39,709 nucleotides of DNA from Alphaproteobacteria bacterium (GCA_016794305.1 JAEUKN010000010.1:1-39709); one strand, 5' to 3'. Shown: positions 9,063-18,521, counted from the stretch's first letter. Notes: generated by a model from the letters alone, not told the origin. Translations and numbers: made by a program.

Positions 9063-12000
9063 TCATATCTCTATCGGCATAAGTATGGCGCGGTCGGTCC
9101 ACAGCAGCGCACAATGGATGGCCTTGGTCGGATAGATTTTTTCAATCGCATTTTTGTAGGCGCGGAGTTGCTCACGATAGGCGGTCGGGATATCATCGCT
9201 ACTGCGCGGGGAGGGACGATTCGTTTTATAATCCACGATCAAAACCCGCGTGTCCTCCACCACCAACCGGTCGATCTGACCTGAGAGAATACGCCCAGGG
9301 GAAATCTCGCCCGCAACGGCGACTTCGGCAAAGGAATTGGGCGAAAAAACCGCGGAAAAAACGGGGTCGTTCATAATTGTGAGGACTTCATTTTGAATTT
9401 CCGCACAAATTTCGGGAGGCAGATTCTGCGCGGATTTTTTCAAAAATTTTTCGGCTGCACCGGCGCGAAGATCGGGCGCGATATCCGGCAAAAACTGGAA
9501 CAGCCGATGGGTTAAAATACCGCGTTCAAACCGGTAAGGGTGCGATTGATGCAACGGAGACAGGGCCGCATCCCCCGCGCCGCCCAGTTGAGAGGGTTGG
9601 ATAAAAGTTTGCACATCATATGAAGGCGGCGGGGATTTGAGCCAATGCGGCATTGGCGCATGATCAATTTTTTCAGGCAGTGCATCATGCTTTGTAATGA
9701 CGCGCAATTGCGGAGTTTCATAGGTCTGGCAGTCATCATTGCGGTGAATATTTAGGCCCGCCGACCCCAACCTCTCAAACGCTGCGCTGATCAATCCGTA
9801 CCAAGTTTGATCGAGGTTTTTTCGGGTCGGCAAAGTCGCCGGTCCGCAAATATAAAGCCGGTCCCTTGGCCGCGTCATCGCCACATAGAGTAAGCGCAAA
9901 TATTCATCATAGGCCTTATGGGATTCATCGTCGCGTGCAGCGAGGTAATAACGGGATGGGTGGGTTGACTTCCCCCGCCAGAGCGGGAAACGCACGCCGC
10001 GGTCATTGTTCACCCATAAAAAGGGGGTGATTTTAGACTTTAAGGGCAGGGTGACGGTATCGGGCAGGTAAACGATTGGTGACTCCAATCCCTTGGCCGC
10101 ATGAACCGTCATGATGCGTACCTGATTGCCGCTGTCTTTGTCCGGGTCTTCCTGATCGCGCTTAATGGTGACCGGATGTTTTTCGAGCGATGTGACAATT
10201 GATTCCAACGAACAAATATCTTCGTTTTGTTTTTTGCGACAATATTCCAAAAATTCATCCAACGGATCAATGCAATCTGGCCCCAAAAAAGTTGCAAAGG
10301 CAAAACGCGCAGACTCCTTCGGTGCCGCGGGACACGCGCAGCTCAAGGCGCGATCAAAAAATGTGAAGGCGGAGTGGTGACGTGCCTGAAAAATTTGATC
10401 ATTAAGCCAATCTACACTGGTTTTTATCAATTCTTCATTCACCTGCGTGCACATATAATCCCACAGGCTTTGATGCGGAGCGCGTGCGAGGCACATCCTC
10501 ATCACCTCTTCCTCACTCAAGCGAATAAAGGGGGATTTTACAAGGCAAGCGAGAGAGAGATCATCCGCCGGGAAGCGGCAAAAACGTGCCAGCGCCAGGC
10601 AATCTTCAACCGCGATTTGGTCGCGTAAACTCATGCGGTCAATGCCGCTCACGGGGATTTGCAGGAGTTTCAGTTGGCGGATTAAATCCGTGACAAACGG
10701 TCCGTTGCGCGTGCGCACCAAAATCAAAATATCGCGCGGTTCAATCGCGCGCGCCTGTGAAGCCAATTGTTCACCCGTATCAATCATGTGCGATATGTGA
10801 TGAGCCATGCGCAGCGCGAGGTGTGAGTGAGGGTGAATGTCGGGCGGATCATTCGTTTGTGAGGGGGGGGCTTTTGAGGGAGAGTCTATGGACTGTTTGC
10901 TCGGTATAAAGGGCAAGTCCCATGAAAAATTTTGCGATTGCTTTTCGGGTTTTTTGAGCTCCGGCAGGTCCCAAATTTCCACCAATCCTGCGTCCTGCGT
11001 TCTGTTGGAAGTGTGCTGGAGATGATCACCATCAGCCATACCGATGGATTTCGCCAATTGAGCCGGGGCAAAAACTTCATCAACCAATTGCAAAACGGGG
11101 GAGGTTGTGCGGTAAGATTTATCCAATCGAATTTCATTAAAAACACGCTGGGCCGATTCGGATTTTGCGCGGAAATAACTGTTCATTTTTTCGAACACAT
11201 CGGGGTCGGCACCGTGGAAACTATAGATAGATTGTTTTTTATCGCCCACTACAAAAATGCTGCGTTCATGGCGGGTTTCGCGGCCCCAACCGGATGTGAA
11301 CTCCTCACATAATTTGCGGATGATTTGCCATTGATAGGGGTTGGTGTCTTGCGATTCATCCAACAAAATATGGTCAATACCTTCATCCAATTTATAATGC
11401 ACCCAATCCTGCCCGGCGTGATGCAAAAGGTGATAAGTTTTGGTGATCAAATCTTCGAAATCGAGCGCATGTCGGCGGCGTTTATAATCGCGATAATTTT
11501 CAAAGGCCGATTGCGCCAATGTAATGAAATCCGCGGTTTGTGCGGCCTGTTGATAGCTGCCGATGGTTTGAAAAAGTTTCAACAATTCCTCAGATTCTCG
11601 GCGCCAAATTTCATAGAGTTCGGGATTTTTTTCGATAAATTTTTTGGTGATGGAGTAAGGCTCATCTTTATCTTTTCTAAAGAATGCCGGGCGGTAAAGT
11701 GAGAGGTTTTTGGCACGAAATTCCGGCGGCTTTGCGATCCAATCTGCGATATATTGCCCGCGCGCGATATTATTTGTAGTGCTTGCGCATAGTGCTGTTG
11801 AAAGCTCTCTCAAGCGTGCGAGATCACGATTTTGCACATAGGCAAGGATGAGTGATTCCATCGAAATTTCCGGATCGTACCCCATAAGTGCAAGTAGGTT
11901 TTTTCGCAAGGTTTCACCCAATCCGTAGTTTTTGCAAAATTCGGACAGTTCATCCTGTTGGCTTGAAAGGCCCATCAGAACTTGCTTTAACCTCTCAAGG

Positions 12001-12635
12001 TCACTGATGCGCGCAATGCGTGAAAATGCGGGCTCTATCGCCGGTTTTTGGCCGCTTTCGATGTCGCTGATCAAATCATAAATCGCGTTGGATAGGTAGT
12101 CACGCGCGGCGCGTTCCTCAATCACATCAAAGCCCGGACTGATCCCTGCCTCAATCGGAAAACGCGCGAGGATGCTCTGGCAAAATGAGTGAATCGTCAT
12201 GATCGCAAGCCCGCCGGGGGTGTCCAAAACCCTGGAAAACAGCTCTCGCGCGGCCTTGATCATTGCGTCATCAGGAGACGTTTGAGTGAGCGTTGCGAGC
12301 TCATCCATCAAATCGGACTCTTGCATTGTGGCCCATTCACCGAGCTTTTTTTGAATCCGTAGCGACATTTGCGCGGCGGCGGCCTTGGTGAAGGTAATGC
12401 AGATAATTTTATGGGGGGCGACGGCTGAAAATTCGGCATCTTTTTGCGGCAACATCAACCTCAAAACACGGTTGATCAACACCGTGGTTTTGCCCGAACC
12501 GGCGGAGGCAGCCACCCATATGTCATGGGTGGGGATGGTGGCTTCAATCTGCCGCAAATCCGGCTTTTTTAACGGTTTTGCGGGGGGGGCGAGCGTAGAA
12601 GGGGAGGCGGGGAGGGCTGAATAATTTTGTGCCAT
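9063..12635 (-). CDS. addA: Double-strand break repair helicase-nuclease subunit AddA
   Basis: AddA (1190 residues) is the UvrD-like 3'-5' helicase and nuclease subunit of AddAB, the RecBCD counterpart in alphaproteobacteria and Firmicutes. AddAB resects double-strand ends for RecA loading. Walker A is VAASAGSGKT (residues 41-50). Walker B follows as HILLDESQDTNPYQW, with a further helicase motif FVVGDKKQSIYSFHGADP. The helicase C-terminal motif is VRIMTVHAAKGLE. The C-terminal PD-(D/E)XK nuclease shows the aspartate in SGQIDRLV and the DYK of VLIVDYKTNRPS. It lies 3 bp downstream of addB. Confidence 0.96.
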   Translation of the reverse strand: MAQNYSALPASPSTLAPPAKPLKKPDLRQIEATIPTHDIWVAASAGSGKTTVLINRVLRLMLPQKDAEFSAVAPHKIICITFTKAAAAQMSLRIQKKLGEWATMQESDLMDELATLTQTSPDDAMIKAARELFSRVLDTPGGLAIMTIHSFCQSILARFPIEAGISPGFDVIEERAARDYLSNAIYDLISDIESGQKPAIEPAFSRIARISDLERLKQVLMGLSSQQDELSEFCKNYGLGETLRKNLLALMGYDPEISMESLILAYVQNRDLARLRELSTALCASTTNNIARGQYIADWIAKPPEFRAKNLSLYRPAFFRKDKDEPYSITKKFIEKNPELYEIWRRESEELLKLFQTIGSYQQAAQTADFITLAQSAFENYRDYKRRRHALDFEDLITKTYHLLHHAGQDWVHYKLDEGIDHILLDESQDTNPYQWQIIRKLCEEFTSGWGRETRHERSIFVVGDKKQSIYSFHGADPDVFEKMNSYFRAKSESAQRVFNEIRLDKSYRTTSPVLQLVDEVFAPAQLAKSIGMADGDHLQHTSNRTQDAGLVEIWDLPELKKPEKQSQNFSWDLPFIPSKQSIDSPSKAPPSQTNDPPDIHPHSHLALRMAHHISHMIDTGEQLASQARAIEPRDILILVRTRNGPFVTDLIRQLKLLQIPVSGIDRMSLRDQIAVEDCLALARFCRFPADDLSLACLVKSPFIRLSEEEVMRMCLARAPHQSLWDYMCTQVNEELIKTSVDWLNDQIFQARHHSAFTFFDRALSCACPAAPKESARFAFATFLGPDCIDPLDEFLEYCRKKQNEDICSLESIVTSLEKHPVTIKRDQEDPDKDSGNQVRIMTVHAAKGLESPIVYLPDTVTLPLKSKITPFLWVNNDRGVRFPLWRGKSTHPSRYYLAARDDESHKAYDEYLRLLYVAMTRPRDRLYICGPATLPTRKNLDQTWYGLISAAFERLGSAGLNIHRNDDCQTYETPQLRVITKHDALPEKIDHAPMPHWLKSPPPSYDVQTFIQPSQLGGAGDAALSPLHQSHPYRFERGILTHRLFQFLPDIAPDLRAGAAEKFLKKSAQNLPPEICAEIQNEVLTIMNDPVFSAVFSPNSFAEVAVAGEISPGRILSGQIDRLVVEDTRVLIVDYKTNRPSPRSSDDIPTAYREQLRAYKNAIEKIYPTKAIHCALLWTDRAILMPIEI

Positions 12636-12638
12636 TTT

Positions 12639-15600
12639 TTATGCGTTCTCCCCACTCTCATTATTCTGGGCTGAAGCGGCCGAGGATATATCATCCTCAT
12701 TTTCTTCCGAATTCTCACCGCCCATAACCGCCCATTCCCCCATGCGCGCCAAATGCGCATAGCCCCGCTCATCCTCATAAATTCGGCCCAAAAGCGGCAG
12801 GGGCGTGTAGGGAGTTGAGGGATCATCAAAAAACCTGACCAAATTTTTCAATCCGTCTTCGGCTTCGTTGATCAGGCATTCCAAGTTTTCCGCGCCGAAT
12901 TTATCCGTGCAGGAGAGCGCCTCCCCCTCCGCCGCAACCTTCCAATAGATCAGGTCTTTCACTTCCGTACCTCCCGAAACTTCATAGCCGCCTTTTTGAA
13001 GGATCAGGGCTTCCAGCGCAAGCTGTGGGGAGTGTCCGCATTTAATTTTTTTCTGTGTTGGAATGCTGCCGCTTTTATAGTCAAGAATGGCAAAACCGCC
13101 TGTTTTGAGCCGGTCGATTCGGTCGGCCTTGGCAGTGAGGGTAAAGCGATTTTTATCATCCGCAAAATCATCAGAAATTGCGAATTCATAGGCTCCGCTT
13201 TCCTCTAATTTATAGGGGCGCGCATGGGTTCGCCATTCCTGTTCTTGCTCCACGACCCAATCGGCAATCAGGTCAATCTTGGGCCACCAATAATGCCAGT
13301 GGGGGGAGACTTGTTCAAGCTTTTGAAGCCTTTGCCGCGCAAGGGATTTGAACAATTCTACGGCCTCGATTTTCGGCGGCAAATGATCACGGGTCGCGGT
13401 GATAAATTCCTCCAAAACTTCATGCAGGAACGTGCCGCGATCGGAAAAAATTTCATCTTCATCAATTGATTTTATCCGCTTTAATTTCAGGATTTTTTGC
13501 GCATAAATATGATAGGGATTTTTAATCCATTTTTCGATGGATGTTGCCGAAAGTTGGCGCGGGCGCAGCGCAACAGGCGGGCAAGGAGAGGGGGGCAGCG
13601 GTTTAAAATAGGGCGAGTGCGATTTATCAAGCTGGCGGGTCCAATTCAAAATCTCATTATCCGACCAATTTTGGGCAAAGTTCGATGATTTTATCAATGT
13701 GGAAAGACGTTGTAACCAGCGCGAGGGAACGGTTTCCGTACCTTCGGATTTGATGGATCGTGTGAGGTACACACGCGGGGCCGCCAATCCTTCGGTAAAA
13801 TCATGGGCCGCCAATCCAATGGTGCGTGCGGGCGGCGAAAGCCCGTATTTTTTGCGCATCATGCGCGACATCCACGGGTCATGCGCGGGTTCCGCCGGCC
13901 AGGTGCCTTCGTTCAGGCTTGAGAGAATCATCACATCATGCTGAATTAATCGCGATTCCATCTGGCCCAAGATCACAATGCGCGGGTTGCGCGGCTGGAT
14001 CGCGCGATGAATTTCCTGATCCATCAAAACCCGCAGCATATCTGCGAATTCGGCGATGCTCATCGCAATAGTCATGTCCGCCAAATTTTGGCATTCCTGA
14101 AGAAATTTTGAAAAGAAATGAGAGAGAGAATCGCTTTCCTCTGCCCCCCAAAAAACATCCTCACCCCCCGACATAATTTCGCACTGTTTTAAAATTTTTT
14201 GCAACAGTTCCAATGGGTTATGAAGGTTGGTGCTCAGCTCAATCAGCGGGGCAAGGGCCGTTTCAAGGGATTCTTTGATCTTTAAAATGTCTGAAAAAAT
14301 CGGATCATTGAGAGCCGAGTTGAGTGCATTGATCCGCGATATAATCCCCTGCCATCCTTTGGCCGGGGCGGGGCCGCGCAGCACGTGTTTTTCAAAATTT
14401 GAAAAATCCAAATCCTTAAAAATCGACAATGGATGTTTGATCAGTTGCAGCAGTGCCAGCGGTGAAAAATTCTCGGCGATCAGGGTAACAACATGCAGGA
14501 AAAATTGGCCCGAACAAGTTTGCGACAGGCTCTCCCCCGCGCTGTCATCCGCCTCAATCCCCCAGCGTTTGAGCGCGGTTGTCACCCGCGCGGCCAATTG
14601 CCGATCAGGGGTCACAAGGCATATGGTTTGATGTGGGGTTTGTAGCTCAAACCGTATCATGGTGGCGATAATCTGCGATTCTTCGCGCGCGTTCATGGCC
14701 TCACAAATCGTGATATTTTGCTTCAGGTTGGTTTCGATTGCGGGGGTGAGCTTTTGGCTGCCAAAGCTTTCGGCGGGGCGCATCATCTCACGAATTAATT
14801 GCCTGCGCACCGCTTGATCACTATGTTTTTGTGGGTGTTGAGTTGACGGGGTGGGCCAAATTTTGACCGCCGATCGCTCAATTTCAAAGCTGTCCAGCAA
14901 ATTTTTCATCGTCCGTTGCGGGTGCGTATCATCCAGATTTTTCCATGAAAATTCATCCATTTCCAAATCCAAACCCGGCAAAATCACCATGCCGCGCGGC
15001 AATTGCGATACGATTTTCATCAACTGTGCGGTTGTCGGTACTGAACCCGTGGAGCCTGCCGCTATAATCGGGGTTTCGGGCGGGTGATCGCGCCATATGG
15101 TGCTGAGGTGATTCATCAGCAAGGCGCGGCGGAGGGCAGGATCAATCTGGCCGCGCGTTTCTAAAATTTTCGGCCAGGCATCACTGATGATTTCCAAAAA
15201 TTTCAAAATATTTTGCCAATGATCGGCGAAATCCTCTTGCGGGACTAGGGATTTGAGGCCGCTTAAGGCCAATCCTTCCGTATGCGATTGATCCAGTAGG
15301 GTCGCGAGGTCCTTGGCCAAACTCAAACTCTGGGCATGACCTATGGATGAGTCCTTTGCACGGATGAGCTGCGCAAGGATAAATTGCCGCTCAAGCGTTG
15401 AGATAGCGGGGGGAATATCAAGTTGATCAAGCTCAGTTAACCCAAGACCCGCGATAGTAAAATCAAGCTCTTCAGCATCGACATCACCGAGCGGATGAAT
15501 ACGCGGTAACAAAGTCGGCACATTCTTTTTTTGCGTGATAAAGGCATCGCGCAACCCGCGCACTGCGCGCCGTGTGGGTAACATAACCCGTATGATGGGC

Positions 15601-15713
15601 AGGTCAATATGATATTGGTCAGCGTAAGATAATAGCCCGGCGGCAAGGCTTTTGAGGAAATTATGGCCCGAGGGAATCGTAAAAAGTCCGGATCGATCCA
15701 TCTGTTCCCCCAT
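12639..15713 (-). CDS. addB: Double-strand break repair subunit AddB (alphaproteobacterial type)
   Basis: AddB (1024 residues from the ATG at 15713) is the partner of AddA. It has an inactivated helicase-like N-terminal half (PSGHNFLKSLAAGLL near the start) and a C-terminal RecB-family nuclease with TAKADRIDRL and FAILDYKSGS. The region corresponding to the iron-sulfur ligands of the Bacillus AddB reads NPYHIYAQKILKLKR, without cysteines. This is as expected for the alphaproteobacterial subfamily, so no Fe-S cluster is predicted. The start is ambiguous: TTG at 15716, ATG at 15713 or ATG at 15701 are all in frame, with a purine-rich GCGGAATAGGGA just upstream. I chose 15713. The gene starts 37 bp after infA. 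Confidence 0.95.
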   Translation of the reverse strand: MGEQMDRSGLFTIPSGHNFLKSLAAGLLSYADQYHIDLPIIRVMLPTRRAVRGLRDAFITQKKNVPTLLPRIHPLGDVDAEELDFTIAGLGLTELDQLDIPPAISTLERQFILAQLIRAKDSSIGHAQSLSLAKDLATLLDQSHTEGLALSGLKSLVPQEDFADHWQNILKFLEIISDAWPKILETRGQIDPALRRALLMNHLSTIWRDHPPETPIIAAGSTGSVPTTAQLMKIVSQLPRGMVILPGLDLEMDEFSWKNLDDTHPQRTMKNLLDSFEIERSAVKIWPTPSTQHPQKHSDQAVRRQLIREMMRPAESFGSQKLTPAIETNLKQNITICEAMNAREESQIIATMIRFELQTPHQTICLVTPDRQLAARVTTALKRWGIEADDSAGESLSQTCSGQFFLHVVTLIAENFSPLALLQLIKHPLSIFKDLDFSNFEKHVLRGPAPAKGWQGIISRINALNSALNDPIFSDILKIKESLETALAPLIELSTNLHNPLELLQKILKQCEIMSGGEDVFWGAEESDSLSHFFSKFLQECQNLADMTIAMSIAEFADMLRVLMDQEIHRAIQPRNPRIVILGQMESRLIQHDVMILSSLNEGTWPAEPAHDPWMSRMMRKKYGLSPPARTIGLAAHDFTEGLAAPRVYLTRSIKSEGTETVPSRWLQRLSTLIKSSNFAQNWSDNEILNWTRQLDKSHSPYFKPLPPSPCPPVALRPRQLSATSIEKWIKNPYHIYAQKILKLKRIKSIDEDEIFSDRGTFLHEVLEEFITATRDHLPPKIEAVELFKSLARQRLQKLEQVSPHWHYWWPKIDLIADWVVEQEQEWRTHARPYKLEESGAYEFAISDDFADDKNRFTLTAKADRIDRLKTGGFAILDYKSGSIPTQKKIKCGHSPQLALEALILQKGGYEVSGGTEVKDLIYWKVAAEGEALSCTDKFGAENLECLINEAEDGLKNLVRFFDDPSTPYTPLPLLGRIYEDERGYAHLARMGEWAVMGGENSEENEDDISSAASAQNNESGENA

Positions 15714-15750
15714 CAATCCCTATTCCGCCATTATCAGGAAGTTTTCACGA

Positions 15751-15969
15751 CTATTTTTCGCGGAAAATAATGCGCCCCTTGGTCAGGTCATATGGGGTCA
15801 TTTCCACCACAACCTTATCGCCCTGAAGCACGCGAATGCGGTTTTTGCGCATTTTTCCGGCGGTATGGGCCAGAATTTCATGGTCATTTTCTAACTTTAC
15901 CCGAAACATGGTGTTGGGCAAAACTTCGGTGATCACACCTTTAAATTCTATTAAATCTTCTTTGGACAT
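15751..15969 (-). CDS. infA: Translation initiation factor IF-1
   Basis: This 72-residue S1/OB-fold protein is the standard length for IF-1, which binds the ribosomal A site during initiation with IF-2 and IF-3. Diagnostic segments are [36 protein letters not shown] and [25 protein letters not shown] on the minus strand at 16000-15995 is a good -10, but its -35 region would fall inside palindrome C and does not match consensus. The downstream genes addB, addA and rsmE run in the same direction with short gaps and may be read from this promoter. Confidence 0.97.
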   Translation of the reverse strand: MSKEDLIEFKGVITEVLPNTMFRVKLENDHEILAHTAGKMRKNRIRVLQGDKVVVEMTPYDLTKGRIIFREK

Positions 15970-15999
15970 GTGTAATTATATTAACTTTCAAATGATTAT

Positions 16000-16103
16000 A
16001 TACTTTGGAATCCTGAACTCCCGGACGTTGTCACATCGAGCCTAGGGTAGTCTCCCTACGCTGCGTCGCTCGTTCCTAGCCGGAAATTCAGCATTCCAAG
16101 TAT
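16000..16103. repeat. Repeat C: ~100-bp imperfect palindrome upstream of infA
   Basis: The left arm (16000-16023, ATACTTTGGAATCCTG...) matches the reverse complement of the right arm (16080-16103) with a few mismatches and one indel. An inner TAGGG...CCCTA pair (16043-16058) lies at the centre and CGAGC/GCTCG nearby. The element abuts the TATAAT of infA and covers its -35 region. It does not share sequence with repeat A. Confidence 0.65.
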
Positions 16104-16317
16104 TCGAGTGTCACGTTTAAACCCTTTTACCCCAAAAATCAATTGTGAAATTAATTTGAAAAGATAATACGTTAATTGTAACTCTTCTCAAAGGCCGTGA
16201 GTTGCTGCCTCACTCTCTGTGAAAGTTCTTTGAATGCTGCATTCCTGTGACAATATGGCCGTTTTTAAAGGTTGCCGATAGATTGGAAAAGGAATAAAGT
16301 GCCGGCAAATAATATAA
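16104..16317. other. Gene-free stretch with short dyads, possible small RNA or leader
   Basis: No credible ORF is present. It holds a GTGAG/CTCAC hairpin (near 16197-16213) and a perfect GAATGCTGCATTC palindrome (16232-16244). GGCC followed by a T-run (16257-16266) resembles the end of a terminator. A possible promoter TTGCCG-17-TAAAGT (16272-16300) points to the CBS gene and would place repeat B in its leader. These are only suggestive. Confidence 0.25.
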
Positions 16318-16460
16318 GGGCACTTCTATAAACTCCGGATTGCGGATGAGATACAAGGAGCGAGAAACGCAGGACCGTAAATGTACATTGACGTACATGC
16401 GGATCCGAGTATCGCAGCGACGCAGGAGATCGCCGCAGGACGGGGTTTTGAGAGGTGCCC
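16318..16460. repeat. Repeat B: ~143-bp imperfect palindrome upstream of the CBS gene
   Basis: Outer arms GGGCACTTCT (16318-16327) and AGAGGTGCCC (16451-16460) pair with one mismatch. Pairing continues imperfectly inward, and the centre is ATGTAC-ATTGAC-GTACAT (16381-16398). The architecture (about 150 bp, GTACAT-based centre) resembles repeat A, although the arms differ in sequence. It ends 23 bp before the CBS start codon. Confidence 0.6.
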
Positions 16461-16483
16461 ATAATTCTGAAAGGATTGGTATT

Positions 16484-16978
16484 ATGTCTGCTAAAGATGC
16501 ATTGATTGAAAATCCTATTATTTTAGCCCCTGAGATGGCTGTTCGGGATGTTTTAAAGCTGTTTGAAACTCATCACATTCGGATGGCGCCGGTTCTGGAT
16601 GCCGAAAACAACTTAATTGGGGTTTTCGGGTTTCACCATCTTATGCAAGATTTATTGCCAATGGCTGCGCAGATCGAAGATGGATTGGAAGATCTGGATT
16701 TTATTATTGGCGGCGCCCCGGCCGCAGCAAAACGGATCCGTAAGTTGGGACCCAAGCCGGTATCAGAGCATATGGATCGTGATATCGAAAAGTTACTTTT
16801 GAATCCTGATACGCCATTGCTTGAGGTTATTCGCTGTATCACCCGGTATGGCAGTCCGCTCCCCGTTGTCGAAGAAAATGGACGAAAATTTGTCGGATTG
16901 GTTTCTGAACAATCCTGTCTTCATCGATTGCATGAAATTTTGCAAGAGGTGGAAATTGAGGAAAGAAATAGCCCGTAA
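16484..16978 (+). CDS. CBS-domain protein, putative regulator of the adjacent permease
   Basis: This 164-residue soluble protein is made essentially of a pair of CBS domains. The first is at about 8-95 (ILAPEMAVRDVLKLFETHHI, then APVLDAENNLIGVFGFHHLM). The second is at about 95-153 (PVSEHMDRDI, PDTPLLEVIRCITRYG, LPVVEENGRKFVGLVSE). Tandem CBS domains typically bind adenine nucleotides and report energy or ionic state. The open frame extends back to 16340, but that part lies in palindrome B. The ATG at 16484 has AAGGA 8 nt upstream and starts at the conserved domain. The permease gene begins 19 bp later, so the two form an operon, and the inferred role is modulation of transport. Confidence 0.82.
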   Translation: MSAKDALIENPIILAPEMAVRDVLKLFETHHIRMAPVLDAENNLIGVFGFHHLMQDLLPMAAQIEDGLEDLDFIIGGAPAAAKRIRKLGPKPVSEHMDRDIEKLLLNPDTPLLEVIRCITRYGSPLPVVEENGRKFVGLVSEQSCLHRLHEILQEVEIEERNSP

Positions 16979-16997
16979 TTATTGAAGGAGTTAAATT

Positions 16998-18323
16998 ATG
17001 CATGATATTATTTTCGGCATTCCGGCCTCATACCTTGCGCTTGCAATTATGGGAATGGTTTACGCGGTTATTATAGCAGAAAAGATGAACCAGGCGGTTA
17101 TTGCGCTGGTTGCGTCCTCTTTGGCTGTTTTACTTGGGTTGCTAAATCAGGAACAAGCAATTGATGCCATTGATTTCAACACATTATTCTTGCTGATAGG
17201 AATGATGATTATTGTCGGAATTATGAAAGAAACCGGGATTTTTCAATATGTAGCCATTGTGGCGGCCAAATCCGTACGGGCAAGTCCGCGGGGGTTACTG
17301 GCTGTGTTATCGCTTATAACGGCCGTTTTTTCGGCATTTTTGGATAATGTAACAACGGTGATGTTGATTGTGCCGATTGTTATCCTGCTCACGGAACAGT
17401 TAAAACTTAAGCCGTTTCCGTTTCTTTTGGCGCAAATTATATTTTCCAATGTTGGCGGTACGGCAACTCTGATCGGGGATCCACCCAATATCCTGATTGG
17501 ATCTGCAGTGGGATTAAGCTTTACTGACTTTTTATTTAATATGGGTCCGATTATTTTAATCATTATCTTTGTGATGGTCGGGGTTTTTGATGTGATATGG
17601 GGGCGGCATTTGACAACATCCATGCGGGCGCGGGCGCACCTGTTGCGGTATGATGCGGCAAAGGCCCTTAAGAATCATGTATTGTTGGTGAAATCCTTTG
17701 CTGTGTTGGCCTTGGTGATGGCCGGATTTACTCTGGGTCATAACTTCTTACATATTGAGACGGGGACAACAGCTTTGGCCGGGGCAGCTTTGTTGATGTT
17801 TTTGGATGGAATCGGCCATAATCTATCTGAAAAAAACAAAAAGGCGCATGCCGCTTTTCATGAAGTCGAATGGGACACAATCTTTTTCTTTCTGGGCTTG
17901 TTTGTGGTCGTGGCCAGTCTGGAGCACACAGGATTGCTCGCGAAGGCCGCCGGCATGATTACCGAGGTCACCAATGGCGATTTTCAAAAAACCGGATTGG
18001 TGATTTTGTGGGCATCCACGTTTTTCTCGGCCTTTGTCAACAACATCCCGTTTGTTGCCACGCTGATACCCGTCATTGAAAGCATGGGGTCGGTTTTTGG
18101 CGATGGCGAAGCCCTCAATCCCCTGTGGTGGAGCCTTATTTTGGGGGCCTGTCTGGGCGGCAACGGGACGCTGATTGGGGCCAGTGCCAACGTGATGGTC
18201 GCATCCTTTGCTGATCGTGCGGGGCACCCTATCTCCTTTGTTAAATATATAGTGTATGGATTTCCGTTGACTCTTTTGACCATTATTTTGGCCAATATCT
18301 ATCTGATGATTGTGTATTTTTAG
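16998..18323 (+). CDS. ArsB/NhaD-superfamily permease (ion transporter)
   Basis: This is a 441-residue membrane protein with about eleven hydrophobic segments, belonging to the ion transporter superfamily that includes ArsB, NhaD, citrate/SLC13 and P-protein permeases. Two re-entrant signatures are clear: GGTATLIGDPPNILI in the first half and LGGNGTLIGASANVM in the second. DNVTTVMLIVPI and FVNNIPFVATLIPVI are the matching transmembrane motifs. Such proteins move anions or exchange Na+/H+, and the substrate cannot be decided here. A GAAGGAG lies 8 nt before the ATG. It is downstream of, and probably co-transcribed with, the CBS-domain gene. Confidence 0.88.
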   Translation: MHDIIFGIPASYLALAIMGMVYAVIIAEKMNQAVIALVASSLAVLLGLLNQEQAIDAIDFNTLFLLIGMMIIVGIMKETGIFQYVAIVAAKSVRASPRGLLAVLSLITAVFSAFLDNVTTVMLIVPIVILLTEQLKLKPFPFLLAQIIFSNVGGTATLIGDPPNILIGSAVGLSFTDFLFNMGPIILIIIFVMVGVFDVIWGRHLTTSMRARAHLLRYDAAKALKNHVLLVKSFAVLALVMAGFTLGHNFLHIETGTTALAGAALLMFLDGIGHNLSEKNKKAHAAFHEVEWDTIFFFLGLFVVVASLEHTGLLAKAAGMITEVTNGDFQKTGLVILWASTFFSAFVNNIPFVATLIPVIESMGSVFGDGEALNPLWWSLILGACLGGNGTLIGASANVMVASFADRAGHPISFVKYIVYGFPLTLLTIILANIYLMIVYF

Positions 18324-18337
18324 GAGTCGGTATGTGA

Positions 18338-18475
18338 GTCGAGCATGCGGTTAGACGTATCCGCACGCAGGAAGATTCAAAAGCTTTGTTTGAAATGGTG
18401 GATGAATGGCTGATAGGAGAAAAATTTTGCACCATAAGCATTAATGGGCTTGACAAAGGACTGGGAACACATTAA
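18338..18475 (+). pseudogene. Possible gene remnant (45 open codons without a start)
   Basis: Between the permease and tRNA-Asp, a 45-codon frame is preceded directly by in-frame ATG-TGA and ends at TAA 18475. Its conceptual product is charged and protein-like (HAVRRIRTQEDSKALFEMVD...). No start codon or ribosome binding site fits, so it may be the decayed C-terminus of a gene. I do not recognise the family. It could also be fortuitous. Confidence 0.25.
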
Positions 18476-18478
18476 ACA
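18450..18478 (+). promoter_or_regulatory. Candidate promoter of tRNA-Asp
   Basis: A consensus TTGACA (18450-18455) is followed after 17 bp by TAAACA (18473-18478), a weak -10. The predicted start is about 35 bp before the tRNA 5' end, a normal leader for a single tRNA gene. Confidence 0.4.
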
Positions 18479-18521
18479 ACACTCCACCGAAGTAACCAAA
18501 TAGACTGATTTTTTCCCAAGC

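Noticed and set aside
16340..16483. N-terminal extension of the CBS-domain protein
   Set aside because: These codons fall inside palindrome B and encode a very basic peptide. The ATG at 16484 has a proper ribosome binding site and starts at the domain.
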